22,683 bases of DNA, from assembly GCA_964616015.1 (NCBI GenBank), contig CAZTTC010000036.1, positions 1-22,683 on the forward strand, read 5' to 3'. The first letter of the stretch is position 1; each line of letters starts with the position of its first letter. Of this stretch, positions 6,808 through 15,825 are shown one piece after another. The notes beneath the pieces were generated by a model. That model had not been told where the DNA came from and did no database searches. It worked only from the letters and a program-made list of their open reading frames with translations. The translations under genes and the position numbers were made by a program. Origin of the DNA: Methylibium sp964616015. Lineage in GTDB: Bacteria > Pseudomonadota > Gammaproteobacteria > Burkholderiales > Burkholderiaceae_C.

Positions 6808-9800
6808 ATGTTCCTTTCGGACTTCAGCATCAAGCGGCCGATCGCGACCCTCGCGATCATCATTGCCTTGATGGCGCTGGGCCTGCTGGCCCTGAAGAAG
6901 CTGCGCGTCAACCAGATCCCCGACGTCGAGCAGCCGATGCTCGCGGTCGGCATCGACTACCCCGGCGCCTCGCCCGACACGGTGGAGCGCGAGGTCATCA
7001 ACCGCATCGAGAAGACGCTCAACAGCATCCCCGGCGTCGACAAGATCAATGCCACGGCCAACGAGGGCAACGCGCGCTTCCTGCTGTTCTTCGTGTTCAG
7101 CAAGAACATGATCGAGGCGGCCGAGGAGGTGCGCAATGCCATCGGCACGGTGCGCTACAAGCTGCCGATCGAGATGCGCGAGCCGGTGCTGCGGCGTGTC
7201 GACCCGGGGGCGCGGCCGATCATGCAGATCGCGCTGTCGTCGACGACGCAGAGCCACGCCGAGATCTCGCGCCTGGCCGAGGACCAGCTGGCCGACCGCT
7301 TCCGGGCCATCCCGGGCGTCGCGATCGTCGACGTCAGCGGCGCGCTCAAGCGCGAGTTGAGCGTGCTGCTGCGCGCCGAGAAGCTGCGCGAGTACAACGT
7401 CTCGGTCACCGAGGTTGTCAATGCGCTGCGGGCGCAGAACGCCAACGCGCCGGTCGGCAAGGTGCGCGGCAGCCTGCAGGACCAGAGCATCCGGCTGGTC
7501 GGACGCATCGAGGCGCCGGCCGACTTCGAGCAGGTCGTGGTGGCGCGGCGCGGCGAAGAGACGGTGCGCCTCGGCCAGCTGGCGGTGGTGCGCGACGGCT
7601 TCGCCGAACTGACGACCTTCAGCGTGCGCAACGGCCAGCCCAACGTCGGCATCTCGCTCACGCGCTCGCGCGACGCCAGCACGGTGTCGGTGGCCAGGGA
7701 GGTGCGCACGCTGGTGGTCGACATCGCCAAGGCCCTGCCCGAGGGCACGCGCCTGGTCATCACCGAGGACGGCGGCGAGGACGCCCAGAACAGCCTCGAC
7801 AACGTGATCCACGCGCTGGTGTTCGGCGCCGGACTGACGGTCTTCGTCGTCTACCTCTTCCTCAATTCCTGGCGCTCGACGCTGATCACCGCGCTGAGCC
7901 TGCCGACTTCGGTGATCGCGGCCTTCATCGCGGTGTGGCTGTGCGGCTTCACGCTCAACTTCATGAGCCTGCTGGGCCTGTCGCTGGCGATCGGCGTGCT
8001 GATCGACGATGCCATCGTGGTGCGCGAGAACATCGTGCGCCACATGGAGCGCGGCGAGGACCGCCGCACCGCGGCGCTCAACGGCACGGCCGAGATCGGC
8101 CTGGCGGTGATGGCCACCACCTTCTCCATCGTCGCGGTGTTCGTGCCGGTGGCCTTCATGCCGGGCGTGTCGGGCGAATGGTTCCGGCCCTTCGCGCTGA
8201 CCGTCGTGGCCTCGGTGATGGTGAGCCTGTTCATCTCGTTCACGCTGGATCCGATGCTGTCGGCCTACTGGGGCGACCCGCCGGGCCACCACGAGGCGCC
8301 CAAGCGCGGCATCAGCCGCTGGCTCGCCGTCTTCAACGACTGGTTCGACCACCAGGCCGACCGCTATGGCCGCGTCATCGCCTGGGCGCTGCATCACCGC
8401 AGGTGGATGTTCGTGTTCGGCTTCGGCAGCTTCGTGCTGGCCCTGGTGCTGCAGGCGACGCTGGGCGGGTCGAGCTTCCTGCCGGCCTCGGACTCGGGCA
8501 CGCTCGCCATCGAGGTGCGCACGCCCTCCAGCAGCAGCCTGCAGTACGCACGGCTCAAGATGGAGAGCGCCGCGTTGCAGGCACGCAGCGTGCCGGAGAC
8601 GGTGGCGACCAACAGCTACGTCAACCCGGGCGGCGGTCGCATCTACGTCGACATCGGCAAGAGCACCGAGCGCAAACGCTCGGCCGAGCAGATCGCCGCC
8701 GACCTGCGGGCTCGCATCCAGCGCCTGGTCGGCGCCGAGTACACCGTCATCGACGACCTGAACAACGGCGTGCAGAAGCCGGTGCAGATCCGCTTCCACG
8801 GCAGCGATTCGCGCCAGCTGCTGGCGCTGACCCACGAGTTCATGGACAAGCTGCGCAAGGTCCCCGGGGCCACCGACGTGGGCCTGTCCGAGCAGGAGCC
8901 GCAGGACGAGCTGAAGATCGAGCTGGACCGCGGGCTGGCCAACGCGCTGGGCATCTCGGCCGGCGACGCGGCCCAGGCGCTGCGCGTGGCCTTCGCCGGC
9001 GTCGAGGTGGGCGACTGGGTCGATCCGTCGGGCGAGACGCGCGACGTGGCGGTGCGCCTGCATCCCGACGACCGGGTCGACGCCGCCAACATCGAGCGGC
9101 TGCCGATCGCCGTGGCCGGCGGCGGCCGCGTGGTGGTGCCGCTCGAGCAGATCGCCAGCGTCAGCATGGGCAAGGCACCGTCGAAGATCGAGCATGCCGA
9201 CGGCAAGCGGATGATCGCCGTGTCGGCCAATGCGCAGGGCCGCTCGCCGGGCGAGGTGACCGCCGATGCGCTGAAGCTCGCGCGGGCGATGGACTTCCCG
9301 CCCGGCTACGGCCTCGAGCTGGCCGGCGCCTCGCGCGACCAGCAGGAGGTGTTCTCGGAGATGGGGATCGCGCTCGTCATGGGCGTGGCGCTGATGTACC
9401 TGGTGCTGGTCGTGCAGTTCGGCTCCTTCACCGCGCCGCTGCCGGTGATGCTGTCGTTGCCGCTCAGCCTGATCGGCGTGGTGCTGGCGCTGCTGCTCAC
9501 CCGGGGCACGCTCAACTTGATGAGCTTCATCGGCATCATCATGCTGGTGGGCCTGGTGGCGAAGAACGGCATCCTGCTGATCGACGCGACGCGCAGTGCC
9601 GAGGCGCGCGGCGTCGAGCGCGAAGAGGCGCTGATGGCCGCCGGCCGCCAGCGCCTGCGGCCCATCCTGATGACGACCTTCGCACTGATCGCCGGCATGC
9701 TGCCGGTGGCCATCGGCGTGGGCGAGGGCGGCGAGTTCTACCGGCCGATGGCGGTGGCCATCATCGGCGGCACGCTGACCTCGACGCTGCTGACCCTGCT

Positions 9801-10026
9801 GGTGATCCCGAGCTTCTACGACAGCATCGAGATCTCGCGCGAGCGTGCCGTGGCCAAGTTCCGTGGACGCGCGGCACGCGGGTCGGCCTTCCCGGCCTTC
9901 GTCGTCACCGCCGTCGAGGCGCTGCTGACCCTGCTGATGCTGCGGGCGCTGTGGCGTCTGCTGGTGCGCGGCATCGGCGCGCTGCGGCGACGGGCCGGGC
10001 GACGCCCTGGCACGCAGCCGGCCTGA
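6808..10026 (+). CDS. RND multidrug-type efflux pump, inner-membrane permease (AcrB/MexB superfamily, HAE1-like)
   Basis: This 1072-aa proton-driven permease begins with the classical MFLSDFSIKRPIATLAIIIALMALG. The first periplasmic loop starts LRVNQIPDVEQPMLAVGIDYPGASPDTVEREVINRIEKTLNSIPGV. Transmembrane helix 4 has the paired acidic residues D400/D401 in GVLIDDAIVVREN. K919 in GLVAKNGILLIDATR supplies the third proton-relay residue, and the region RPILMTTFALIAGMLPVAIG is conserved. A strong GAGGAGGG lies 7 nt before the ATG. The family is usually 1020-1050 aa; this protein carries an extra tail after residue about 1010 with a hydrophobic stretch (about 1027-1050) and a basic end. It is co-transcribed with the adaptor. 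The DD rather than heavy-metal signature argues for drug or organic-compound export; the substrate is unknown. Confidence 0.95.
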   Translation: MFLSDFSIKRPIATLAIIIALMALGLLALKKLRVNQIPDVEQPMLAVGIDYPGASPDTVEREVINRIEKTLNSIPGVDKINATANEGNARFLLFFVFSKNMIEAAEEVRNAIGTVRYKLPIEMREPVLRRVDPGARPIMQIALSSTTQSHAEISRLAEDQLADRFRAIPGVAIVDVSGALKRELSVLLRAEKLREYNVSVTEVVNALRAQNANAPVGKVRGSLQDQSIRLVGRIEAPADFEQVVVARRGEETVRLGQLAVVRDGFAELTTFSVRNGQPNVGISLTRSRDASTVSVAREVRTLVVDIAKALPEGTRLVITEDGGEDAQNSLDNVIHALVFGAGLTVFVVYLFLNSWRSTLITALSLPTSVIAAFIAVWLCGFTLNFMSLLGLSLAIGVLIDDAIVVRENIVRHMERGEDRRTAALNGTAEIGLAVMATTFSIVAVFVPVAFMPGVSGEWFRPFALTVVASVMVSLFISFTLDPMLSAYWGDPPGHHEAPKRGISRWLAVFNDWFDHQADRYGRVIAWALHHRRWMFVFGFGSFVLALVLQATLGGSSFLPASDSGTLAIEVRTPSSSSLQYARLKMESAALQARSVPETVATNSYVNPGGGRIYVDIGKSTERKRSAEQIAADLRARIQRLVGAEYTVIDDLNNGVQKPVQIRFHGSDSRQLLALTHEFMDKLRKVPGATDVGLSEQEPQDELKIELDRGLANALGISAGDAAQALRVAFAGVEVGDWVDPSGETRDVAVRLHPDDRVDAANIERLPIAVAGGGRVVVPLEQIASVSMGKAPSKIEHADGKRMIAVSANAQGRSPGEVTADALKLARAMDFPPGYGLELAGASRDQQEVFSEMGIALVMGVALMYLVLVVQFGSFTAPLPVMLSLPLSLIGVVLALLLTRGTLNLMSFIGIIMLVGLVAKNGILLIDATRSAEARGVEREEALMAAGRQRLRPILMTTFALIAGMLPVAIGVGEGGEFYRPMAVAIIGGTLTSTLLTLLVIPSFYDSIEISRERAVAKFRGRAARGSAFPAFVVTAVEALLTLLMLRALWRLLVRGIGALRRRAGRRPGTQPA

Positions 10027-10092
10027 ATGGCCTCGGCGTCGCGTGGTCGTTCGCTGGCACGGCGCCGCGCGGCATCCGGGGCGGCCAGGGTC

Positions 10093-10575
10093 ATGCGGCA
10101 GCGTTGCGCTTGGCTCGCGGTCGGACTGCTGATGGGGGCGGCGTCGGCGCACGCCCAGGCCACCGAGGATCCGCTGCGCTCGGCCGACTGCCGGCGCGCG
10201 CTCGAGGCCATGCAGGCCGAGGAGGAGCGTGCCATGTCGGCGTCGGCGCCCGCTGCGCGGCTGGCGACGCGGCGCCGCGATGCCGCGCGCGCCTGCCTCG
10301 GCGCGGCGCCGGCCCCGCAGCCCCCCCGGGCGAGCGTGCGTGCGCCGGTCCGCGTGGACTCGCCGGCTGCGTCGACCGTCGGCGTGCCGCGACCCGCGCC
10401 CTTGCCGGCGCCGGCGAGCTTGCCGCGTGCACCGCTGGTCGTGACCGCTTGCGACGCGACCGGCTGCTGGGCCAGCGACGGCTCGCGGCTGCAGCGCCTG
10501 GGAGCCGATCTCGTCGGGCCACGTGGTCCCTGCACGGTGCAGGGGGCGGTGCTGAACTGCCCACCGTCGCGCTGA
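10093..10575 (+). CDS. Small exported cysteine-containing protein of unknown function
   Basis: This 160-aa protein has a clear signal peptide (MRQRCAWLAVGLLMGAASAHAQA, cleavage near residue 22). A short helical segment follows with C33 and C68 (ADCRRALEAMQAEEERA ... RRRDAARACLGA), then a Pro/Ala-rich linker (72-113). The C-terminal block is compact: VVTACDATGCWASDGSRLQRLGADLVGPRGPCTVQGAVLNC, with cysteines 120, 125, 147 and 156. The six cysteines beyond the signal suggest periplasmic disulfides, and a DsbD-type reductase gene follows. An upstream in-frame ATG at 10027 abuts the pump stop, but would bury the signal peptide behind 22 basic residues, so 10093 is preferred. I know no function for it. 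I recall similar C-terminal blocks in hypothetical proteins of Burkholderiales, which I could not check. Confidence 0.7.
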   Translation: MRQRCAWLAVGLLMGAASAHAQATEDPLRSADCRRALEAMQAEEERAMSASAPAARLATRRRDAARACLGAAPAPQPPRASVRAPVRVDSPAASTVGVPRPAPLPAPASLPRAPLVVTACDATGCWASDGSRLQRLGADLVGPRGPCTVQGAVLNCPPSR

Positions 10576-10674
10576 GGGGTCGGGCAGGCGGGCGTCGCTG
10601 AAGTTTCGGGCAGCGCCGATGCGATCGAGGCAGGCTGCGCGTCGCAGCACGCTCTTCACCGCATCTCCACAGCC

Positions 10675-10683
10675 TTGTCCACA
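10675..10683 (+). promoter_or_regulatory. DnaA-box-like nonamer upstream of dsbD
   Basis: TTGTCCACA differs from the consensus DnaA box TTATCCACA at one base. A weaker relative, ATCTCCACA, lies 13 bp upstream at 10663-10671. They fall in the 264-bp gap between the small exported protein and dsbD. There is no AT-rich unwinding region and no replication gene nearby, so this is not an origin; a DnaA-regulated promoter or a chance match are both possible. Confidence 0.25.
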
Positions 10684-10839
10684 GAGATTGGGGACAGCGC
10701 GATGCGCCATGACCGCCCCGGCGCCGACCGCGACGCGCGCGGCCTGACCCGCCGTGCCCCGGGGTCTTGTGCGGCCCGCGGTGCAGGAACTCGCGGCACT
10801 GCCGAGACTCCGACCGCTGGACCCCCGAGACCCCCGCCG

Positions 10840-13002
10840 ATGTCGCAAGCCTTGGCCGCCCTGGCCGCGCTCCTGTTCGCCTTCGCCGCCACGCCCGCTG
10901 GGGCCGCGCCGGTGAAGACCGACCACGTCACCGCCGAGCTGGTGGCCGAGCATGTCGCCGCGACGCCGGGCCAGCCGTTGCAGATCGGCCTGCGGCTCCA
11001 GCACATCCCGCACTGGCACACCTACTGGCGCAACCCGGGAGACTCCGGCCTGCCGACCACTTTGAAGTGGACGCTGCCGGCCGGCAGCAGCACGAGCCCG
11101 ATCGACTGGCCCGCGCCGCAGCGCCTGCCCATCGGCCCGCTGGTCAACTACGGCTACGAAGGCGAGCTGCTGCTGCCCCTGACCTACACGCCGCCGGCCG
11201 ATGCGAGGCCGGGCGAGACGCTGACGCTCGAGGCGCGCGCCGATTGGCTGGTCTGCAGCGACGTCTGCATTCCCGAGCATGCCGACCTGACGCTGCGGCT
11301 GGCGGTCGCTGCGGCCGGCACGCCGGCCGCGCCGAGTGCGCAGCGCGCGCTGTTCGAGCGTCATGCGGCCGAGCGGCCGATCGCGCTGGCGGGATGGACG
11401 ACCCGGCTGCAGCAGGCCGGCCGCGATCTGCTGCTCGAGCTGGAGCCGAAGGGCGATGCCCCGGCCGCGACGGGCCGCCCGCTGTTGCACTTCTTTCCGC
11501 ATGCCGAGCAGGCCATCGAGCCGGCCCGCCACGAGGTCTTGCGCACCGCGCGCGGCTACGCGATCAGGCTCGCGATGATCGACGGCGCATCGCTGCCGTC
11601 GCGCCTGGACGGCGTGCTGGTGTCGCAGGGCGGTGCCTATGCAGCACCGCCCTGGGGCGGCACGCGGCGCGCGGTCGAGGTCGGCGCGACCGTGCGGCCG
11701 GTCGCGGCGATCACGCTGCCGCAAGACGCCGTGGCGCTGGCTGCGGCCGCGATGGCATCGCCGGCCAGCCTGGGCGGCGCGGCCGACCTGGGCCTGTGGG
11801 CCGCGCTCGCGCTGGCCTTCTTCGGCGGCGCCTTGCTGAACCTGATGCCCTGCGTCTTCCCGGTGCTGTCCATCAAGCTGCTGGGACTGGCGCAGCAGTC
11901 GGGCGATCGCGCGGCGCTGCGCACGCAGGCGCTGGCCTATGGCGCGGGCGTGCTGCTCAGCTTCCTGGCGCTGGCCGCAGCGCTGCTGGCGCTGCGTGCC
12001 GCCGGCAGCGCGATCGGCTGGGGCTTCCAGCTGCAGGAGCCAGGTGTCGTCTTCGTGCTGGCCTTGCTGTTCTTCGCGCTCGGTCTCAACCTGATGGGCG
12101 CCTTCGAGTTCGGCCACCTGCTGCCGCAGCGCCTGGCCGGCTGGCGCGCCCGGCAGCCGGCCGCGGACGCCTTCGGCTCGGGCGTGCTGGCGGTGGTGGC
12201 GGCCAGTCCCTGCACCGCGCCGTTCATGGGCGCCGCGCTCGGCTTTGCGGTGACGCAGTCGCCGCTGCTGGCGCTCGGCATCTTTGCGGCGCTCGGTGTC
12301 GGCATGGCGCTGCCCTATGGGCTGCTCGTGCTGCTGCCGGGCTGGCGCGAACGCCTGCCGCGGCCGGGTGCGTGGATGCTGAGGCTCAAGCAGTTCCTCG
12401 CCTTCCCGATGTTCGCGACCGTGGTCTGGCTGGTCTGGGTGCTGGGCCAGCAGGCCGGCGTCGACGGTGCGGCCCGGGCCCTGATGGCGCTGGTGGGCCT
12501 GGGCTTCCTGGTCTGGCTGGCGGGCCTGCCGCCGGCGCGCGCGCTGGCCGGCAAGGCGCTGGGCGCGCTGGCGCTCGCTGCGCTGCTGGCCTGGAGCTGG
12601 CCCGGCGCATCGACCCCGGCGCTCGCCGCACCCGCTGACGTGCCGCCCACGGCCTCTGCCGACGCGGCCTGGCAGGACTACGACGAGGCCGCGATCGCGC
12701 AGCACGTGGCGTCCGGCAAGCCGGTCTTCGTCGACTTCACCGCGGCCTGGTGCGTGAGCTGCCAGGTCAACAAGCGCCTGGTGCTGCGCACCGACGCGAC
12801 GATGCAGGCCTTCGCGAAGGCCGGCGTCGTGCTGATGCGCGCCGACTGGACCCAACGCGATGCGCGCATCACCGAGGCGCTGGCCCGGCTGGGCCGCAAC
12901 GGCGTGCCCGTCTATCTGCTGATCCGTCCCGGCCAGGAGCCGCTGCTGCTGCCGGAGATCCTGACCGGACGCCTCGTCACCGAGGCGCTCGCGACCCTGT
13001 GA
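10840..13002 (+). CDS. dsbD: Transmembrane thiol:disulfide interchange protein (DsbD family)
   Basis: This 720-aa protein carries electrons from cytoplasmic thioredoxin across the membrane to periplasmic partners. Order of domains: signal peptide (1-22, ending AAGAA region); N-terminal periplasmic domain with the redox pair C139/C143 in WLVCSDVCIPEH; an eight-helix CcdA-like domain from about 305-590 with C338 (NLMPCVFPVLSIKLLGL) and C458 (ASPCTAPFMGAALGFA); and a C-terminal thioredoxin domain with C638/C641 in TAAWCVSCQVNKR. The N-terminal domain (HIPHWHTYWRNPGDSGLPTTLKW) is of the larger ScsB-like type rather than the E. coli DsbD type, and the whole is longer than E. coli DsbD (about 565 aa). 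The start is chosen for the signal peptide; no clear Shine-Dalgarno precedes it, and an ATG at 10702 is an alternative. It forms an operon with the redoxin gene 38 bp downstream, its probable client. Confidence 0.9.
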   Translation: MSQALAALAALLFAFAATPAGAAPVKTDHVTAELVAEHVAATPGQPLQIGLRLQHIPHWHTYWRNPGDSGLPTTLKWTLPAGSSTSPIDWPAPQRLPIGPLVNYGYEGELLLPLTYTPPADARPGETLTLEARADWLVCSDVCIPEHADLTLRLAVAAAGTPAAPSAQRALFERHAAERPIALAGWTTRLQQAGRDLLLELEPKGDAPAATGRPLLHFFPHAEQAIEPARHEVLRTARGYAIRLAMIDGASLPSRLDGVLVSQGGAYAAPPWGGTRRAVEVGATVRPVAAITLPQDAVALAAAAMASPASLGGAADLGLWAALALAFFGGALLNLMPCVFPVLSIKLLGLAQQSGDRAALRTQALAYGAGVLLSFLALAAALLALRAAGSAIGWGFQLQEPGVVFVLALLFFALGLNLMGAFEFGHLLPQRLAGWRARQPAADAFGSGVLAVVAASPCTAPFMGAALGFAVTQSPLLALGIFAALGVGMALPYGLLVLLPGWRERLPRPGAWMLRLKQFLAFPMFATVVWLVWVLGQQAGVDGAARALMALVGLGFLVWLAGLPPARALAGKALGALALAALLAWSWPGASTPALAAPADVPPTASADAAWQDYDEAAIAQHVASGKPVFVDFTAAWCVSCQVNKRLVLRTDATMQAFAKAGVVLMRADWTQRDARITEALARLGRNGVPVYLLIRPGQEPLLLPEILTGRLVTEALATL

Positions 13003-13028
13003 GTCCCTGTCCCCCGTCAACGTCAATG

Positions 13029-13034
13029 AAGGAG
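13029..13034 (+). promoter_or_regulatory. Ribosome binding site that fixes the redoxin start
   Basis: AAGGAG lies 6 nt before the ATG at 13041. The earlier in-frame ATG at 13026 overlaps this site and would have no Shine-Dalgarno sequence of its own, so the shorter protein is preferred. Confidence 0.75.
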
Positions 13035-13040
13035 TCGAAG

Positions 13041-13664
<624 letters not shown>

Positions 13665-13703
13665 GCGACGCGCATCGAGGCGGGGCGGGACGCCGCAAAG
13701 AAG

Positions 13704-13729
13704 AAGGCCTCGATCGAGATCGAGGCCTT
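13704..13729. terminator. Bidirectional terminator between the redoxin gene (+) and tRNA-Ala (-)
   Basis: The perfect 11-bp stem AAGGCCTCGAT (13704-13714) pairs with 13719-13729 around the loop CGAG. On the minus strand it is followed by CTTCTTT, a T-rich tail that fits an intrinsic terminator for the tRNA. On the plus strand it lies 40 bp after the redoxin stop with a weaker tail (GTCGTTT further on). Confidence 0.8.
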
Positions 13730-13739
13730 GGATGTCGTT

Positions 13740-13815
<76 letters not shown>

Positions 13816-13827
13816 ACGACGAGCGAG

Positions 13828-13833
13828 ATTGTA
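13828..13833 (-). promoter_or_regulatory. -10 element of the tRNA-Ala promoter
   Basis: TACAAT on the minus strand (rc of attgta) ends 12 nt before the mature tRNA 5' end, giving a start site about 5 nt upstream of the tRNA. The -35 region, near the dehydrogenase stop codon, has no good consensus. The same TACAAT hexamer precedes the 4.5S RNA gene. Confidence 0.6.
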
Positions 13834-13852
13834 GCCGAGGCCGACGGCCCGA

Positions 13853-14722
13853 TCAGGTCATCCCGTTGCGCCGGGCCAGCTCCAGCCACAGGCCGGCGTG
13901 GTCGACGTCGGGCCAGCCGTGCTCAGCGGTGCTGGCGTAGAGCTGCTCGAACAGCTGCGTGATCGGCGCGTCGAAGCCGGTCTCGGCGCCGGTGGCCAGT
14001 GCATTGCGCAGGTCCTTCAGCTGCACGGTCACCGCGGCGCGCTTGGCGAAGTCGCGCTCGACCATGCGCTGGCCGTGGACCTCGAGGATGCGGCTGTCGG
14101 CGAAACCGCCCTTCAGGGCCTCGCGCACCCTGGCCGGGTCGGCGCCGCCGCGCTCGGCCAGCAACAGCGCCTCGGCGACCGCGCCGATGGTGATGCCGAC
14201 GATCATCTGGTTGGCCAGCTTGGCCAGTTGCCCGGCGCCGTGCGGGCCGACGTGGGTCGAGCGGCCCATGGGCGCGAACACCGGCTGCGCACGGGCGAAG
14301 TCTGCGGCCTCGCCGCCGGCCATGATGGTCAGCGTGCCGGCCTGGGCGCCCAGCGTGCCGCCGGACACCGGCGCGTCGAGGTGGGCGACGCCGCGGGTCG
14401 CGAGCGCCGCCGCATGCTCCCGGGCCTGGGCCGGCTTGATGGAGCTCATGTCGACCAGCAGCGCGCCGCGCGGCAGTGCGTCGGCCACGCCTTGCGCGAA
14501 CAGCAGGTCGTGCACCGCGTCGCCGTGCTCGAGCATGGTGATGGCCAGATCGGCCCGGCGCACCGCCTCGGGCGCGGCATCGGCGATGTGCGCGCCGTCG
14601 GCGGCCAGCGCCTCGGCCTTGCTGCGGGTGCGGTTCCACACCGTCACGTCGAGGCCGGCGCCGCACAGGCGCCGCGCCATCGGGGCGCCCATCAGGCCGG
14701 TGCCCAGCCAGGCAATCTTCAT
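13853..14722 (-). CDS. NAD(P)-dependent beta-hydroxyacid dehydrogenase (HIBADH/GarR family)
   Basis: This 289-aa oxidoreductase belongs to the 3-hydroxyisobutyrate / tartronate-semialdehyde reductase family. The N-terminal Rossmann fold has WLGTGLMGAPMARRL at 5-19 and WNRTRSKAEAL at 29-39. The substrate-binding DAPVSGGTLGAQAGTLTIMAGG is at 117-137. The catalytic lysine is K168 in GAGQLAKLANQ, and the C-terminal domain has DFAKRAAVTVQLKDLRNAL. Length is normal for the family. A GGAGG Shine-Dalgarno lies 5-6 nt before the ATG. It is divergent from the hydrolase gene across 69 bp. The exact substrate (3-hydroxyisobutyrate, tartronate semialdehyde, succinic semialdehyde) cannot be told from sequence alone. 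Confidence 0.92.
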   Translation of the reverse strand: MKIAWLGTGLMGAPMARRLCGAGLDVTVWNRTRSKAEALAADGAHIADAAPEAVRRADLAITMLEHGDAVHDLLFAQGVADALPRGALLVDMSSIKPAQAREHAAALATRGVAHLDAPVSGGTLGAQAGTLTIMAGGEAADFARAQPVFAPMGRSTHVGPHGAGQLAKLANQMIVGITIGAVAEALLLAERGGADPARVREALKGGFADSRILEVHGQRMVERDFAKRAAVTVQLKDLRNALATGAETGFDAPITQLFEQLYASTAEHGWPDVDHAGLWLELARRNGMT

Positions 14723-14753
14723 CGGTCCTCCGTCTCGTTGCAGCTTCTCGGGC

Positions 14754-14759
14754 AGTATA
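14754..14759 (-). promoter_or_regulatory. -10 element for the HIBADH-family gene
   Basis: TATACT on the minus strand matches the sigma-70 -10 consensus at five of six positions and lies 31 bp upstream of the ATG at 14722. No clear TTGACA-like -35 is found at the right spacing. Confidence 0.4.
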
Positions 14760-14791
14760 GGAATCGCATCACGACCCATCGCCCGCACACC

Positions 14792-15652
14792 ATGACCCCG
14801 CCCGTCCGCTTCGACCCCGCCTGGCTCGACGTCCAGTACAACAACCGCGCCCGCATCCCCGAGCATCCGCAGCTGTTCGCGCGCTGGGACGCCGACTCGG
14901 CGGCGGCCCGCGCCGCGCTGCCGTGCCAGGTCGACCTGCGCTACGGCGACGGGCCGAACGAGACGCTCGACGTCTTTGCGGCCGCGCGGCCCGGCGCGCC
15001 GGTGCTGGTCTTCATCCACGGCGGCTGGTGGCGCTCGCTCGACAAGGCCGGGCACAGTTTCGTGGCGGGGGCCTTCGTGCGTGAGGGGGCGACCGTGGTG
15101 CTGCCGAACTACGCGCTCGCGCCCAGCGTCACGATCGAGACTATCGCGCTGCAGATGGCGCTCGCGCTGGCCTGGACCTGGCGCCACGCGGCCGCGCATC
15201 ACGGCGACCCGCAGCGCATCGTGCTGGTCGGGCACTCGGCCGGCGGCCACCTGGCGACGATGCTGCTGGCCTGCGACTGGCGCCGCGTTGCGCCGGACCT
15301 GCCGGCTGACCTGGTGAGGCGCGCGCTCAGCATCTCGGGGCTGTACGAGCTGGAGCCGGTGCGGCAGACGCCCTTCCTGAAGGCCGACCTGCGGCTGACG
15401 CAGGACGCGGTCGCGCGGCTCAGTCCGGCGCGTTTTCCGGCGCCGCGCGGGCGCACGCTGCATGCCGCCGCCGGGGCGCTGGAGAGCGAGGAGTTCCTGC
15501 GCCAGAACCGTCTGATCCAGGCCGCCTGGGGCGAGGCGGTCGTGCCGCGCTGCGAGGAGGTGCCGGGCACCAACCACCTCGACGTCCTGCATGCCCTGGC
15601 CGAGCCCGACGGCGTGCTGCACGCGCGCGCCTGGGAACTCCTGCGCGCGTGA
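14792..15652 (+). CDS. Alpha/beta hydrolase, kynurenine formamidase/esterase type
   Basis: This 286-aa cytoplasmic hydrolase has an oxyanion-hole HGGWW at 76-80, nucleophile S149 in GHSAGGH, and a likely catalytic H262 in GTNHLDVL. The stretch ALESEEFLRQNRLI (229-242) is where the family's acidic residue lies. The start YNNRARIPEHP and YGDGPNETLDVF are typical of the arylformamidase/carboxylesterase subgroup of the hormone-sensitive-lipase-like hydrolases. Kynurenine formamidase would convert N-formylkynurenine to kynurenine in tryptophan breakdown, but no other tryptophan-degradation genes are nearby, so a general esterase is equally possible. No strong Shine-Dalgarno precedes the ATG. The gene is divergent from the HIBADH-family gene and followed by a repeat element. 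Confidence 0.87.
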   Translation: MTPPVRFDPAWLDVQYNNRARIPEHPQLFARWDADSAAARAALPCQVDLRYGDGPNETLDVFAAARPGAPVLVFIHGGWWRSLDKAGHSFVAGAFVREGATVVLPNYALAPSVTIETIALQMALALAWTWRHAAAHHGDPQRIVLVGHSAGGHLATMLLACDWRRVAPDLPADLVRRALSISGLYELEPVRQTPFLKADLRLTQDAVARLSPARFPAPRGRTLHAAAGALESEEFLRQNRLIQAAWGEAVVPRCEEVPGTNHLDVLHALAEPDGVLHARAWELLRA

Positions 15653-15654
15653 GA

Positions 15655-15729
15655 TGACCCCCCACACCACTTCGTGGCTGCCTCCCTTGGGGCGCTCAGC
15701 CCTCTTGGGGCGGCCCGGCGAGGGCTGAG
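15655..15729. repeat. REP-like intergenic element with stem-loops
   Basis: The element begins just after the hydrolase stop. It has a short hairpin CCAC-TTC-GTGG at 15667-15677, two copies of CTTGGGGCG (15686-15694 and 15704-15712), and a 10-bp inverted repeat CTCAGCCCTC (15695-15704) / GAGGGCTGAG (15720-15729). I recall similar C-rich palindromic sequences scattered between genes in Burkholderiales; copy number cannot be counted from one window. It may also act as a terminator for the hydrolase gene. Confidence 0.5.
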
Positions 15730-15825
15730 TCGCGAGTACCGGAATAGGGCGGTCCGGCACCCCCAGTTCCCCGCTTTGCCGGCCGCCGGTGGGCCGTCCA
15801 ATCGAGGCAACGAATCCGTGGCCTC

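Noticed and set aside
10576..10839. Replication origin suggested by the DnaA-box-like sites
   Set aside because: Only one good and one weak box are present, with no AT-rich unwinding element and no dnaA, dnaN or repA-like gene nearby.
6355..13026. A 2223-codon open frame on the minus strand running antisense to the efflux and dsbD genes
   Set aside because: Its protein is a low-complexity mix of R, H, Q, G and A and it covers several well-supported plus-strand genes. Long antisense frames are common in GC-rich DNA because stop codons are rare there.
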